The notes: generated from the sequence alone by a model not told the origin. 64,000 bases of DNA from Zeugodacus cucurbitae (GCF_028554725.1 NC_071670.1:8112501-8176500), one strand, 5' to 3'. Shown: positions 49,092 through 61,945, counted from the stretch's first letter. Program-made: numbers and translations.

Positions 49092-49274
49092 GCACCTCGG
49101 AGGAAGCCGAGGAAGAGGGGACCTCCACTCCGATGGAAGGACCAAGTGGAGAAGGACCTGGCTTCACTTAGTGTTACCAATTGGCGCCAAACTGACAAAA
49201 GGAGAGATGCGAGGCACGCTGTTGTAGACTCGGCTATAACTGCGTAAGCGGTGTCTACGCCAGTCAAGAAGAAG
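49092..49274 (+). mobile_element. RTE copy 4: 3' fragment
   Basis: GGAGGAAGCCGAGGAAGAGG through GGCTATAAC-GCGTAAGCGG matches the last about 180 bp of the intact RTE (38765-38935), including the region encoding the basic GRGRPPLRW motif. The copy is strongly 5'-truncated, its reading frame is interrupted, and it ends in a short (AAG)n tail at about 49263-49275, unlike the (AT)n and (TACA)n tails of the other copies. Confidence 0.85.
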
Positions 49275-50101
49275 AACTTAGTTAAATATTGCGTTACCGA
49301 GTGAGAAGAATCCATTAGAAAGGTAGCTTCAGATCTAAAGTTATTTAACTAACACATAGTAGGAGTAAAGACACTGTGAAACGTCAAAGACAGACAATGT
49401 GACATGACAAATTCTTTAATTTCACCAGCTTTCTGAGAAGGCTCCAATAACCCAAAAGGAGTATTTAGTTGTTGTATCGATTAGGTTACGTCTGGCATTA
49501 CTGTATAACATCAAGAAGAATATGACAAATATGAAAAAGAGGAAGAGCATTTATGAAATAAAATGAAATATTCGGAACTTATAAGCTTGGAATTTTGGAG
49601 ACAGGCAAGGTAGACATATAAAGTTCTTTAAAGCTTAAATTAATATAAGATAAAAATATTTCACCACCAATGAAGAGGTTGGTAGCCGGTGGTGTCATAA
49701 TAGCAGGGTCCTCTAAATAAAGTTCCATCAGATAATGATCTTTCATGAATTTTAGACTCAAAATTTTATAATAATGCCTATTATAAATCGGATCCAAAGT
49801 TTCAAAAATATTAAAACTTCGAGACTAATTTTAAGATAACCGAATTTACATTTAAGAGTTTAAGTCTTGAGAGAATTGTCAGATCAGTCAAATTTTTGGT
49901 TATTATTTTAGAGTCAATTATTTATTATTATTAATTATTTATTTTTTTAAGTTAAATCTCAATAAATATTCATTTATAGAATACAATATTAAATATATTA
50001 ATTTTTTAACTAAAATTATTTTCCTTTTTTAGATTTAATATAAAATTAAAATTAAAATTAAAGTATAATGAAATTTTATTTTTTCCAAAAATTTGGAAAT
50101 G
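49275..50101. other. Intergenic DNA, no gene seen
   Basis: No coding signal; AT-rich from about 49880. Confidence 0.5.
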
Positions 50102-51764
50102 CAGTGTAATCCATTTATAATGGACTCGCTTAAGATGGACACTCTGTTATTATGTACCTCTTTGTCAAGTCCCAGTTCAAACATATGTAAAAAACTCGGT
50201 TAAAATAGACTCGGTTAAAATAGACTCGGTTATAATGGACTCCGGTTATAATAGACAATAAAATCGGATTTTGTCCATTATAACCGAAGCTTTCAAAATC
50301 AAATTTCAAAACAAAGTTGGCAATAAGCAAAATTTTGTACTTCCCCGAATTCGATCAAGAGACACAATCAGTCTCTGCAGCAGAAAATGTTCATTTTATA
50401 AAATAAAAAGCGAGTATTTACTTTGCATGAAAAATATACAATAATATGCGAAATTGAAGGAGGAACTTCCCAAGCTGACATTTGCTTGAACAAAAACCTA
50501 AAAAAAACAGACCGTTTCGAACATATGGATTAATCAGGAAAAAAATTAAAAATGATTGGAAAGTCAACGACAAGAGAAAAAAATAAGAGTGGCGACCATC
50601 CTCAAGTTGATGAATTACTGTTTAAATGGTTTCAGCAGAAAAGGGCCAATAATTTTCCAGTATGTGGTCCAATGCTAATGATGAAAGCCAATTAATTCGG
50701 AGAAGCTGTCGATGCTAATTTTAAGTGCAGTTCCGGATGGCTAGACAGATTTTAAAAGAGGCATAATATTTGCTTCGGCAAAATTTGTGGTGAATCGGCT
50801 TCTGTGTTACAAATGACTGGCTATTACAAACCTGGCCTATAATAAGTAACAATTATTCCAAGGACAACATTTTTAACGCGGACGAAACGGGAATTTTCTA
50901 TAAGATGCTGCCTGACAAAACACATAAGATCAAAGATGAAACATGCAGTGGTGGAAAAATGTCTAACTGCCATGATTTGTGCTAATGCATCGGTATAAAG
51001 TAAATTATTGGTTATTGGTAAGTTTTAAATACAATTTAATACAATCCGCTGTTTCTGAACAGTGTCTGCTTTCAGGACAGCTGTGAGTCTTTTAGATGCT
51101 GTCAATATATTAAGTGTTGCATGGGAAAGTGTCTCTAAGGAAACCATAAGAAACTGTTTTCGACATGCTGGTCTGGTAAAAGACATTCCTGATGGATTAG
51201 ATTTCAACCAGGAGGACGATGAACCTTTAAGCAAAATTATCGAAATTAATAACGTAGTGGTTTTAAGCAAGTTTGATGAATGTTCAAGAATTGACGAGAA
51301 TATTATAGCCACAGAAGAACACTCAGACAATGACTTAATTCAAGACTTTCTGCATGAGCTGCTTGAAGAGGACTCCGGTGATGAAGATTTAGCACAGCCC
51401 GAAACTATAATAAAAATAGAAGACGCTATGAATTATTCCAGGAAACTGAAGCTATATTTTCAACAAAAAGAGAATAGTTCAGATGCAATCAATTTGCTCA
51501 ATAAACTCGAAAGCAAACTACAAAAAGATTTTGCCAATAAGGCATTCACCCAAAAGAAAATCACTGTCTTTTTTCAAAAGACTTAATTAAACTTATTATT
51601 TTCTTAATTTTGTATTTTTATTCATAAACTTTATTGCTTTAATAAAAAAACACATTGAATTTACTTTTTGAGTTAAAAATTTTATATTCCGATTAGATGG
51701 ACACTCGGTTATAATGGACAATTTGGCATGGTCCCGTGGAGTCCATTATAACCGGATTACATTG
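50102..51764 (+). mobile_element. Tigger/pogo-type DNA transposon, defective
   Basis: 26-bp terminal inverted repeats: CAGTGTAATCC...ATAATGGACTC at 50102-50127 matches the reverse complement of 51739-51764 with three mismatches. The right flank begins TA as expected for this superfamily; the left flank ends TG, so the TA target duplication is eroded. A TCGGTTAtAATGGACT-like word occurs several times just inside both ends (50196-50260 and 51705-51720). At 1663 bp it is shorter than a complete Tigger, and its transposase is broken. Confidence 0.86.
50420..51586 (+). pseudogene. Tigger-type transposase remnant (CENP-B-like HTH and partial DDE)
   Basis: A CENP-B-type DNA-binding piece reads LFKWFQQKRANNFPVCGP (about 50619-50674) and SSGWLDRF (about 50731-50754), separated by in-frame stops. 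The first part of the DDE domain is visible as FNADETGIF at about 50872-50898. The segment that should hold the second and third catalytic aspartates is missing: the sequence passes within about 100 bp to the C-terminal region. That region is open from 51062 to 51586 (174 codons) and contains LLDAVNILSVAWESV and TIRNCFRHAGL, typical of Tigger transposases, followed by an acidic tail. It cannot make an active transposase. Confidence 0.82.
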
Positions 51765-54700
51765 TAATATGAACACATTTTAAGTCAAACTTATTTTTTT
51801 AAATATTTTTTACACGTGATAATACAATAAGTGAGAATAATTTATTTTTTATAAAAACTGATCGATATCTATTGAGGAAAATATTTTTTGTTTAATTACA
51901 AAAAAGAAAACAAAAAATTTATTAAATTTTATTAAATTAATATTCATCTCTTTTGATAATGTTCTATTATTTTATATTTAAAAAAAATTAACTCCTTTTT
52001 GCGAAAAACCTTAAATTTACGTTCTAAGCAATTTTCCTCGAATAAAAACGCGTCGCACATACTTAACGGTAATACCGAAAATATCATTAAAATAAGCGCA
52101 AGCCATGCAGCGCTACCCTTGCGGCAAGCAACAGCAAAAACAACAACTAAAGTCATCATTTAAAAGCATTATTAGAACAAAGCAAACGCGCAGCTTCCAG
52201 CGCCAACATCAATGTTAACGCAGCGACATAAAACAACTACAAAAGCAACTACAAAAAACATGTCCATCATTCAAAAAACACTTTACCCCCACACTACTGG
52301 CAAGCAATCACTTTCTAAATAAACTAGAAATGATTAGATGAAGAAAGAGTAGGCATGTGTGTGTATTTTAAGTATGTTTGTATGTGTGTGTATATGTGTG
52401 CGTCTGAGTCGCAAATCTTCTGCACGCACGTCCATCCGGTGCGTCCTAAATTATTGATCCAATTCAATTTTGTATGTAAATTTTTGGAAATCTCATGCAT
52501 GTGAGTATGTGTGGTAGAAAATTATATACAGACATACATATATATATGTTGTTGTTGTATGTGCCTATGTAAATATTTTATATATTTATATACTTAAATC
52601 TTTGCAATGCACGAGTCGCCAGCGTCCACTTTGTCACTATATCACACACACATAGGTAAATAAGTATATATATGTATATATTTAGATATATAATAATGTG
52701 CCTTTCGCCGCTTTGTTTGGCCCACAAAGCATTGCGAGAGACCACATAAAAGCTTAAAATTTCAAAATACCCTTCAGCAGGCACACGCATGAAAGCACAC
52801 ACACATACACATATGTGAATATGTAATTATGTAAATATATATGTTTGTATATGTAAATCTCTCCACCTTATTTGTTTGCTACAAGCGAAAGGCCTGCCAA
52901 GTCCATATACATACATATGTACGTATGTCTTTGTGGGCGAGTGAAAGTGCTGACGAATATGCGCGCTCAAGTTAGGACTCGCCATTCGCCAATTTCTAGC
53001 AACTAACCACCACACCCCGCTACCCAAACCCTCGTCGTTCGGGTGGTCGCACATAACATTGACAACTCGTACGCATACATCTGCATAGCTAAGTGGGCAT
53101 AAAAAACATCAAGTGGACATAAAAAATGCGTGTGTGTGGTCGGTAGGAAATATGTACTACGAAGAGGCGATGATTAGTTGTGATTCGGGTAAAATTAAAG
53201 TCACTCGGATATACGAAATTTGTTCCGAGAAAAATAACGGTTTTATGAGGTAAGACCTCTGCCGGGTTCCTCTTCTCAATAGATGTCAGATTCTAACATC
53301 CTGATTTCGATGAAATTAGACCGTGTTTAATATGGAATATACCGTCTGATGTTATTATGCAGTTAGAGGTCCTATAAAAGAACCCTATCACATCTAATAT
53401 ACTCTGGTCTTCTTTTGGGTTTCATAAATTAATATTAGTTAAAATTTAGGATCCTACAATCCTCAGATCGTTTTCAACGGATTTATAAGATCAGCTTGCC
53501 TTTGTACAAGGAAGTCTCTAAGGATTGGAATTGCCTGCCAAGGGTCGACCTCATCAAAAATTTAGCTCACATTCAAAAATTTACACTTTTCCCCCAAAAG
53601 ACTCTTATCAACAAAACCTTTGTTATTATTGTAACGACTGAAAACCTTCCCCAAATGGTTTTGAGGAATACAACCGAGCTGATAGCCCTTATATATCCCC
53701 GACAGTCGGATCAGAGAACGATGTTTCAAGAAGATCGTCATGTCTGTATATTACAAACCCAAGGTTTCCGACGCTTATAAATATTTGGACCGATTATCTA
53801 TCATATTTCCGAAGTGGAAGTGAAAAGATATCAAAAGATCCGCGTCCAATTTCCAAAAAGTTTTGTCAGAACTCTTTATAAGAACCTTTATAAGCAAACT
53901 GTTCCGCCTTATTTACTCTACAGCTAGCCCAATAAAAGGGACGTTATCTTGAAGTTACGTTTTAGAGGTTCAGATTTCATAGCTTGAGAGCTCTAGACAA
54001 TCGCGAACTCGTCAAGATGTTCTAGACACATTCTAATAAAGCCTCTACAGAATAGTTAGACAATTATTGATCAGATAATTAGTCTTCGTTGCGTCAAATT
54101 CAGCACTCCGTTTCAAAAGACAGGCCGAGCCGTTGATTCTGAGGCCATAAGCAGTTATGGACGGTAAAAAACGACTCATCAAAGAATAATTTAATTTAAG
54201 TTTGATAAATAAAGAGCTGAAAATAATTCCCTTTTGCGGACTCTCAATTTTTACCAATTATCTACGGATTTGTTCTGGGCAGCATCTGGGACCATAAAAA
54301 GTTGGGACAACAAAACCAGTGTAAGACATGATTTTCATCCATTTAGATGGATCTAACTTGCATATTCTAGGCGATAATCGATGAGGCTTGTATTTTATAG
54401 AATATTTACTGGTTGGAGATATGCATAGATCTACATAGAGCCAAATTTTCTTATAAATGCTGAATTAGGAGCTGCGCGTCATTTGAAGTTGCAATATCTC
54501 AGAGTCCATCTCGGTTTTATATAGTTAATCGTAGAAGATTTGAACGTTTTCAGGACATCATTTAGAAAGTTGCGAGCTTAGAATGAAATTTCTAGTTGAA
54601 ACCGATGCTTTATTCCATCCATCAACTCCCTCCGATCTCATCCTCATTATTATCGTCTTTCACATCTTCTTTGTAATACGCTCACATTTCCTACCGACCC

Positions 54701-55600
54701 ACTTGGTTCGCACAATCAGTTTCAGACTGCAACTAACTACCCATTTGAAAGTACTCCCGCACTTTATTGCATATACGACGTAGACGAGAAACTTTGTATG
54801 TAAGTGTGTGCGACACACTGCTTATCGAAAGTCCCCGAGCAACACAACAAAAAGCAGCAGCAGCAAACAAACAACTCAGCATATAACTGGAAGCGCAAAA
54901 TCAGTAAAGGAGCAAGATTTGAATACAACAATAGGCTGGTCCGCAGGGGGAACGTGGGCGGTGGACCAAGCACAAACAATGGAAAATGCGCGCATGTAAA
55001 TGCATAGTTGTTGTGTTGTGTTCTATGAAAATTTGGCCAACTAACCGTTGTACACGTGTGACAGCAGCAGCAACAACATTTCGCTTACGTTTTCAATTCC
55101 TTACACCCTCTCGGCCTCACACACTACTGACCCTCCACCACCACACCACAACTCGTGATGTCGCAGCTTTGGATTTTAACGCGTGAAGTGAGTTAGTGTT
55201 CAGCAGTTGGCTTTTGGCCTGTGTTCTATTGCCTTCTAGTGTCCAGTTCATGTGGCAAATTCCGGCTAGCTGACATGCTGTTAGAGACGGGCTGGTCAAC
55301 CACAAACCGCTTGCCACCACCACCACCACCAACATGGTATAGTCAATGTTGGCTGCAGATGCCATTAACGGTGTATTTAGTGCAAGAGTAGTAGATAGTA
55401 GTGGCAGTAGTTGGAGATATATGAGTTAGTGCTTTGAAAAATGACTGGGATTGAAAATGAAAAGTTGTTTTAGTTTAAAATAATACCGCAGCTGGGTTTA
55501 GAGGGTTCACCAATTAATATTTTTATACGTAATGAGCTTCGGTAGCAATTATACACTAATTTTAGTACACAACATGTGCATAGAATTCGTTTTACAGCCA
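51765..55600. other. Intergenic DNA with microsatellites, no gene seen
   Basis: GTGTGT/ATATGT patches at about 52355-52400, 52500-52560 and 52790-52850. 54780-55370 is GC-richer, with (CAGCAG), CCACCACCACCACCACC near 55314 and several overlapping short frames on both strands. These look like simple-sequence artefacts. This could be regulatory or 5'UTR DNA of a gene outside the window, but that is not shown. Confidence 0.45.
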
Positions 55601-58600
55601 AATTTTTAAAAGTGTTGCCTATCCTCAGGCGCAATAACTCATTAAATGTTATAACTTCTGCAATTTTATTAATTTTTTCAGTGAAGTTATTTTTTTAATT
55701 AAGACATTTTGAAAACTGTAGTTAAAGTCAATAATTTTTGCATAGGATTAAAAAAATAATATTTGAAAATTTTCAAATAATGAGAGTTGAAGAGAAGAAA
55801 CTACAATGCACTTATTAATGGCTAAAATAAATCAAAAAAATCAAATTATAATAAAAGTAAAAAAATCGATAGTTGCGAATTAAAATGTATTAGATGAAAT
55901 AATTTAGCATACACACAGGCGCTATTTTTAGTTTAATCGTTATAACTACGTCAATTGTTGAGATATTTTAATATTTTTTTCAATTAATTAAAATTGAAAT
56001 TAATTTTCTTCACTTAAGACATCTTCAAAACTGTGCTTAAAGTTAATATTTTTTGCAATAATTTGAAAACTGAAATATTTAAAATTTTATGAAAATGTGT
56101 GAGAAGAGAGTATGCCTAAAATAAGAGCAAAATTTAAATAAAATGTGAAAAAATTCATTGCTGAATTAATAGAAATTATTAATAGACATATTAAGCTATT
56201 TTTATTCATTTTTTAGCATATCCGCAGGCGCCAATTGCATACGTTCATACATACATGGAAAGAAAAAAAACCTTTTTGATTAGAAAATATTAAAAATGAG
56301 TATGAATGGTTCTAATTTATCTAATTTTAAACCAAATTAGAACTTCTTTTAAAAAATATTTTTAGAATTTTTTTTAAATATTTTACATTGAAAAAAATAT
56401 TTTTTCTTCCAAATTTCAGTTAAAAAAATTTTACTTGAATATAAAAAATACAAAAGAAATTTGTAAGAATTTTTTTTATTATTTTCAAAATAAAAAAAAA
56501 TTAATTAATTAATAAAATTAATTCCAAACTATTTGCGTAAAAATTAAAATTGTGTCGTAGTATTGAAGGATAGATAATATTTTTTTTTATCTGAGTTGAT
56601 TATTTTTTGTTCCATAGTTAGTTTAAAGTAATTTTTAATTTATGAAATTTAATTATCAATTACATATATTTTGTTAAAATATTTTTTGAATAAAAAAATG
56701 CACACTTAAAGAATGTTTTCATGAAAAAAATTAATTTTTAAATAATAATAAATTTATAAAAAAATATTTTTTAAATAAAAAAAAATAAAAAAAAAAATAA
56801 TAAATAAACAAAAATAATTAAAAAAATATAAAAAAAATTAATTTTTAAGTAAAAAATTAATAATTTAGTTTCAATTTTATATTATTTTTTTAACAAAAAT
56901 ATATTTCATTTGCTTTTCTTTATTGTAATTAACACTATTTTGTCCTCAGTAAGTTAATAACGGCTAACCATCCCAGCTGCGCCTAAAACCATGCTATTAC
57001 TATTTAATATAAAAACATATTTTTTAATAAAAATTAATTCGTAAAAAACTGTATTTTGAATAAAAAATTCAGAATTAAAAGATATGTATTTTATTAAAAA
57101 ACATTCTTCAAAAATAATTTTGAAAAATAAAAAATAATAATTTAATTTCCAAATTATTTCATTTTCTAACAAAAATATATTGATTTTGTATTTCTTTATC
57201 ATAATAAACACAATTATACCCTCAGTAAGAAGTCAGAAAGCCTTTGCGCCTAAAACTATGCTATAACTATTTAATTTAAAAAATTAAGTTAATTAATATA
57301 ATTTTTAATAAATCTGAATACAGTGCTTTTTTCATGAATTTTTTTTATTTTTGACATTTTTTTCAAAATTATTTTTTTATTAAATTATAATAATTTATTA
57401 CTTTAAAAAATTTAAGAAAATTTCAAAAAGAATTCTTTCACAACATAACAAACGCCCTTTTGCCTTCATTAAGCCAATAAACGGCATAAATCTCCCTCAG
57501 CGCCTAAAACTATACTACAATGTTCGCAAATAATCATAAATATGGCTTCTAAAACTTGCTAAAAATGCATTTTTCTTTGTAAGACTAATTTTTCTGCGCC
57601 ACTGAGCCATTTGCGTTCCCCTTGCATGCATCTAATAAATTTACTTTAATGCCGCAATCAGTCAATACACGCTGCCCACACATATGCTTAGGCAAGCAAA
57701 TACAACAATAGACCAAAAAAAAATAATTTTGTATTTACCACGCGCATAATGCCTGTAGGCGGAAATAAACGCCATGAGACCAGCAACTAGCTGGCTAAAT
57801 AAAGCTACTTGCGCGAAAGAAAGGAAAGGGTTACAAGCGACAGCAGATTAGTTAGCGATGCTTGGCTCACAAAATTAGTAGCATACGCACAGGCGTTGTG
57901 GGGTTGAGTTTACGCTTGAATTACAAATTTCACTTTCAACTATTTTTTTTTTATTCGCGCATTATGAGAAGAGTCTTCCATATGAGCTTTTACAAATTTT
58001 CTTCTGCGGTGCTTTCTTTAACCGAAATTTCTTGTTCTCAGGCTATGCAGCGATTTGATGCGGTTCGTTAGCGCGCGGCTAAGTTAACATTACAACAACA
58101 ACTACAATAACAATAAAACGTCTTAACATATTGCCGCAACTTAACACTAGCCGAAGATATGCGCGTTGTACGACCAAAAAGGGTTGTCGCATGTGGCATA
58201 TGAAAGTCACACGCGCTTTCATGTAGTGCAATCAGGCATTCGCTGATCTTACTTTCTCCATTCGCCACCCCTCATTTGCTTCCTTCCTGCATATTCGCCC
58301 TTTCTCCCCACCACATTCGAGTAATATTGCTATTTTATACGATTTTGCACGCCCAACCAATCAGCCATACAGTATAGCATATTTGCCTTTATTGGTCGCT
58401 CTGCTATACTCTCTCCCCATTCACTTGTTTGCTTGCTGCATATTTTAACCCGCTTATTTGCCACTATTATATGGTGTGCGCCTAAAAGTAGATAACATGG
58501 CTTTCATAAAGCGTTAATATATGGCATGAGTAGGACATCCGCTCCTTCCTTTTGCCTATGATATTCACTAGTTTTCACTATTTTTTTGTAAATTTGGCAC

Positions 58601-59080
58601 ATTTGCAAACACGGTGCGCGCTTTTAGGCGCTCAACCGGATGAGACCCTGTATGATAGCCGCGGGCCAAAGTGAATGTGGTGGTATGACGAATAAAGGAT
58701 AGCTGCATTCAATTCAAAGCACGTGCGCATACATTGAATAGCTTAAGTGAAAATTTTAGATAACGCATACATACATATGTATTTATATATTCTATAAAAG
58801 TATAGGATTTAAATACAAATAAATTTAATTTATTTGCTCCTATTTTTAAATTTAGGTACGTACATGACCAAAAAATTAAGTAAAATCCGTTCGTTTCACC
58901 TCGTAAAACTTCGACTTGAAGATAGACCCGAATGTTTTGTTAATTTTTATTTCGAAAACCTTTACACCTCGTTAACAAATCTTTCTCACACGCATTAGAA
59001 ATCAATTTCAGCCTATTATTTACTAACTAGTTCTTAATCTTGAGTGTACGCCTAAAAGTATGCTACGTTTTTATTTTTAC

Positions 59081-59095
59081 TTTTATAACCATTTG
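59081..59095. repeat. Left target-site duplication of the LINE at 59096
   Basis: TTTATAACCATTTGT matches the right flank at 60650-60664 at 13 of 15 positions. Confidence 0.65.
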
Positions 59096-60649
59096 TATTA
59101 AATCCCTCAATGGAGGTTCCCATCGCTAAACGGAACAGAACTATCACCAAAGGACCGCACTAAGTACCTAGGAGTCGTCTTGGACAGTAAGTTACTGTGG
59201 AAGCACAATGTGGAAGAAAGGGTAAGAAAGGCTAGTAATGCTCTATATGCATGCAGGCAGTTGCTAGGCACTACCTGGGGGCTTTCTCCCTCTCTCATGC
59301 ACTGGTGCTACACAGCGATAGTGAGACCAATCCTGCTCTATGGTGCTATTGTGTGGTGGGCAGGCTTAGAGAAGTCAACTTACCGAAAGCCAATGGAAAG
59401 GGTTCAGCGACTCGCAGCGCTCTGTATAACGGGAGCTCTGAGAACCACCCCTACGGCAGCTCTTAAACGGATACTTAACCTGCCGCCGATAGATCTCTTT
59501 GCCGAAACTTATGCGGCAAAATCTGCGGGGCGACTACTGGCGGGAGGAGAATTTACGCATAGAACTTTTGGGCACAGCTCGGTGGGTAGGGGCGGTTTGG
59601 CAAGTACCGATTACTTGACCCCACTAATGAACTGGGAAAGAAGATTCCGGGTGAACCTGGAAAAAGACGGCTGGCGTAAGGGAATGATAACCTCATGCAG
59701 CACATTGAATATCTACACGGATGGCTCGAAAATGGAGGACGGGATAGGTGCTGGAATATACTGTCAGGAGTTAGGCATAAAGCAGCCTTTTAAACTTCCG
59801 AACCACTGCAGTATTTTTCAAGCGGAGGTGTTTGCTATTGGGAAAGCCGCAGAGCTAGTCCTCAATACAGCAGCCGGCTACTCCAAAGTCAATATCTACG
59901 TAGGCAGTCAAGCAGCAATCAAGGCAACAACCTCGGTTTGCATCTCGGCCAAAAGTGTTTTGGATACCAGGATGGCAGTGGAGAGAGTTGCTAGGAACAC
60001 GTGTCTTCGCTTCTACTGGGTGCCAGGACATAAAGGCATTGAAGGCAACGAGATTGTGGACGAAATTGCCAAGAATGGTGTAAAACTGTCTTCCGGAAAC
60101 GCGAATAACATTGGCAAACCTATGCACTGTCTGTTCGATGATCTGGACAGGGGCATGAAAAGAAAAATCCTAGCACGTTGGACAAATATACCGGGGTGTA
60201 AAACCGCTAAAGCCATGTGTAAAACCGTAGACCAGAAGTACACCAAACTCATTCTGTCACTCGATAGAAGGGACTGTAGGAGTTTGGTGGGAATACTCAC
60301 GGGTCACTGTCTGGTGGCGGCACATGCCTGCAAAATGGGACTTACAGATCGAGATAACTGCCGGAAATGTCAAAAGCAAGGTGCAATAGAAAGAATGAAG
60401 CATCTTCTGTGTACCTGCCCTGCATTGTCAAGGCAGAGACTTCGCTACTTGGGGGCCTCACAATATGAGAATCTGGAAGAGGTATCGAAAGTGAAGCCAC
60501 AAATGCTTTTAGAATTCGCGTCAAGCGAAGGCATCCTAAGGGATGACTACTCCTCGTGGACAACGTGACGGCACTCCATCTGGTATCGCAAAGGACCTAA
60601 ATAGGTCTATGTGTGGCGTATTGGCCTACCAGTTTAACCTAACCTAACC
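59096..60649 (+). mobile_element. 5'-truncated non-LTR retrotransposon with RNase H (I/LOA/R1-like)
   Basis: The insertion starts inside reverse transcriptase coding sequence and ends in a 3'UTR (60569-60634) with a TTTAACCTAACCTAACC tail. The 15-bp flanking duplication (59081-59095 and 60650-60664) defines its limits and shows target-primed insertion. The presence of an RNase H domain and a CCHC-like cluster separates it from the RTE copies in the window; I place it in the I/LOA/R1 group of LINEs without certainty about the clade. It interrupts the 18-bp-motif array. Confidence 0.8.
59102..60568 (+). pseudogene. LINE ORF2 3' fragment: RT C-terminus, RNase H, zinc knuckle
   Basis: The frame is open from the insertion's 5' edge (first codons IPQWRFPSLNG) to TGA, with no true start codon, so it is a truncated ORF2. 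Residue numbers below count from the TTG codon at 59180. Upstream of it is TKYLGVVLDS. Then come the thumb-like RT end (PILLYGAIVWW, about 50-60), RNase H (about 176-300) and a Cys/His cluster (C394, C397, H408, C411, C413). RNase H keeps D181 in YTDGS, E216 in FQAEV and D294 in the WVPGHKGIEGNE region. The third catalytic aspartate (usual SDSQAA) is G242, which fits a single GAC to GGC change at 59903-59905. The frame is otherwise uninterrupted, which suggests a fairly young insertion. It could not retrotranspose by itself. Confidence 0.82.
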
Positions 60650-60664
60650 TTTATCACCATTTCT
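60650..60664. repeat. Right target-site duplication of the LINE at 59096
   Basis: TTTATCACCATTTCT directly follows the CCTAACC tail and matches 59081-59095 with two mismatches. Confidence 0.65.
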
Positions 60665-61111
60665 TTGAAATTTGAGGTCATTGCAATAGCGTGTAGATTG
60701 TGTGACAAGTGAACGGAACAGCTAGAAGATAAAAAATAACGGAAATAATACAATACACCTATGATATTATAAAACTACCTTAAAATGGCATGTATATACA
60801 GAAATCCAATAAATTTAAGTACTATATAAATGTGTTTGTACTTTTTCTATTCAAAATACCAAAATTACGTTTTATATTTATAGGAAAGGCTTTCTTTAAA
60901 TTATAGCATATACAAAGGAGTAGTTGATTTTCTAAATATCCCAGCAAACATACAACATCCAGAAATGAAGTCTTTAACTCAATAAAACAGAAAAACTCAG
61001 TATTTGATTGATTTCCGAACAGAATATTGGTTTGTTTTGAGAAATTCTAAATCTATGTAGTCTACTTTTAGGCACATTATGATCAAAACTAACAAAAATA
61101 CTATCAGTTAT

Positions 61112-61945
61112 GGGGGATGGGGTCATATGTAGAAGTTCACGCAAGTGAGGAAAGTTTCTGATTGCCATTCACTTGGGAGTGGCCAGGAACGATTCTTTTG
61201 CATATAACTCAAGCAGCTCACGACTTCCGGTTTTAGACCAAGTATCCCCTGGGTAGCTAACAGACATCCGTTTGGAGGCGAGCTAAAGTGAGAAGGCGAA
61301 GCCCGCTTGTGCGGTTGTGCGTAGGGCTTGGGACCCACCACATAAAAAAATCTCCCCAATGAAAACAAACACCGAGCACTCTTGCCAACAGGTGCTACCA
61401 CTCTTGCCAACAGGTGCTACTTTGGACTGAGTAGGCAATTGAAAAGTAAAGTCCTCTCTCGACGAACCAAAATCAAACTCTATAAGTCGCTCATTATTCC
61501 CGTCCTGATGTATGGCGCTGAAGCGTGGACGATGACAACATCCGATGAGACGACTCTTGGGGTTTTCGAGAGAAAGGTTTTGGGCAAGATTTATGGTCCT
61601 CTAAACATTGGCAACGGCGAATACTGCAGACGATGGAACGATGAGCTGTACGATTTATACGACGACATTGACATAGTTCAGCGAATAAAAAGACAGCGGC
61701 TACGCTGGCTAGGTCATGTTGTACGGATGGAAGAAAACACTCCAGCTCTGAAAGTATTCGATGCAGTACCCGCTGGAGGAAGCCGCGGAAGAGGACGACC
61801 TCCACTCCGGTGGAAAGACCAAGTGCAAAGTGACCTGGCTTCACTTGGTGTTTCCAGTTGGCGCCAAAAAGCAAAAAGGAGGAATGAGTGGCGCGCTCTG
61901 GTGGATTCGGCTATAATCGCTTAAAGCGGTTCCTACGCCAAATAT
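61112..61945 (+). mobile_element. RTE copy 3: 5'UTR joined to 3' end, middle deleted
   Basis: 61112-61350 is a sense-orientation RTE 5' untranslated region that continues through CCCACCACATAAAAAAATCT into the first codons around the usual ATG (CCAATGAAAACAAACACCGAG). At 61378 it jumps directly to the 3' third of the ORF. The 3' part (61403-61924) matches 38394-38917 with about five differences by eye, near 1% divergence. A 22-bp segment (ACTCTTGCCAACAGG...) is duplicated in tandem exactly at the deletion junction (61378-61399 and 61400-61420). The tail is (AT)n. The 180-codon open frame starting at 61382 has no ATG of its own and is a relic. Confidence 0.87.

Noticed and set aside
53496..53780. 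94-codon frame with mixed composition
   Set aside because: No recognisable domain, no Kozak-like context, no flanking splice sites; left as unannotated intergenic DNA.
59180..59182. TTG as a start codon for the LINE frame
   Set aside because: The reading frame continues upstream to about 59102 with RT-like sequence, so this codon is internal to a truncated ORF.
60634..60650. Interstitial telomere (CCTAACCTAACC)
   Set aside because: Only three units, directly at the 3' end of a LINE and inside its target-site duplication, so it is the element's tail.
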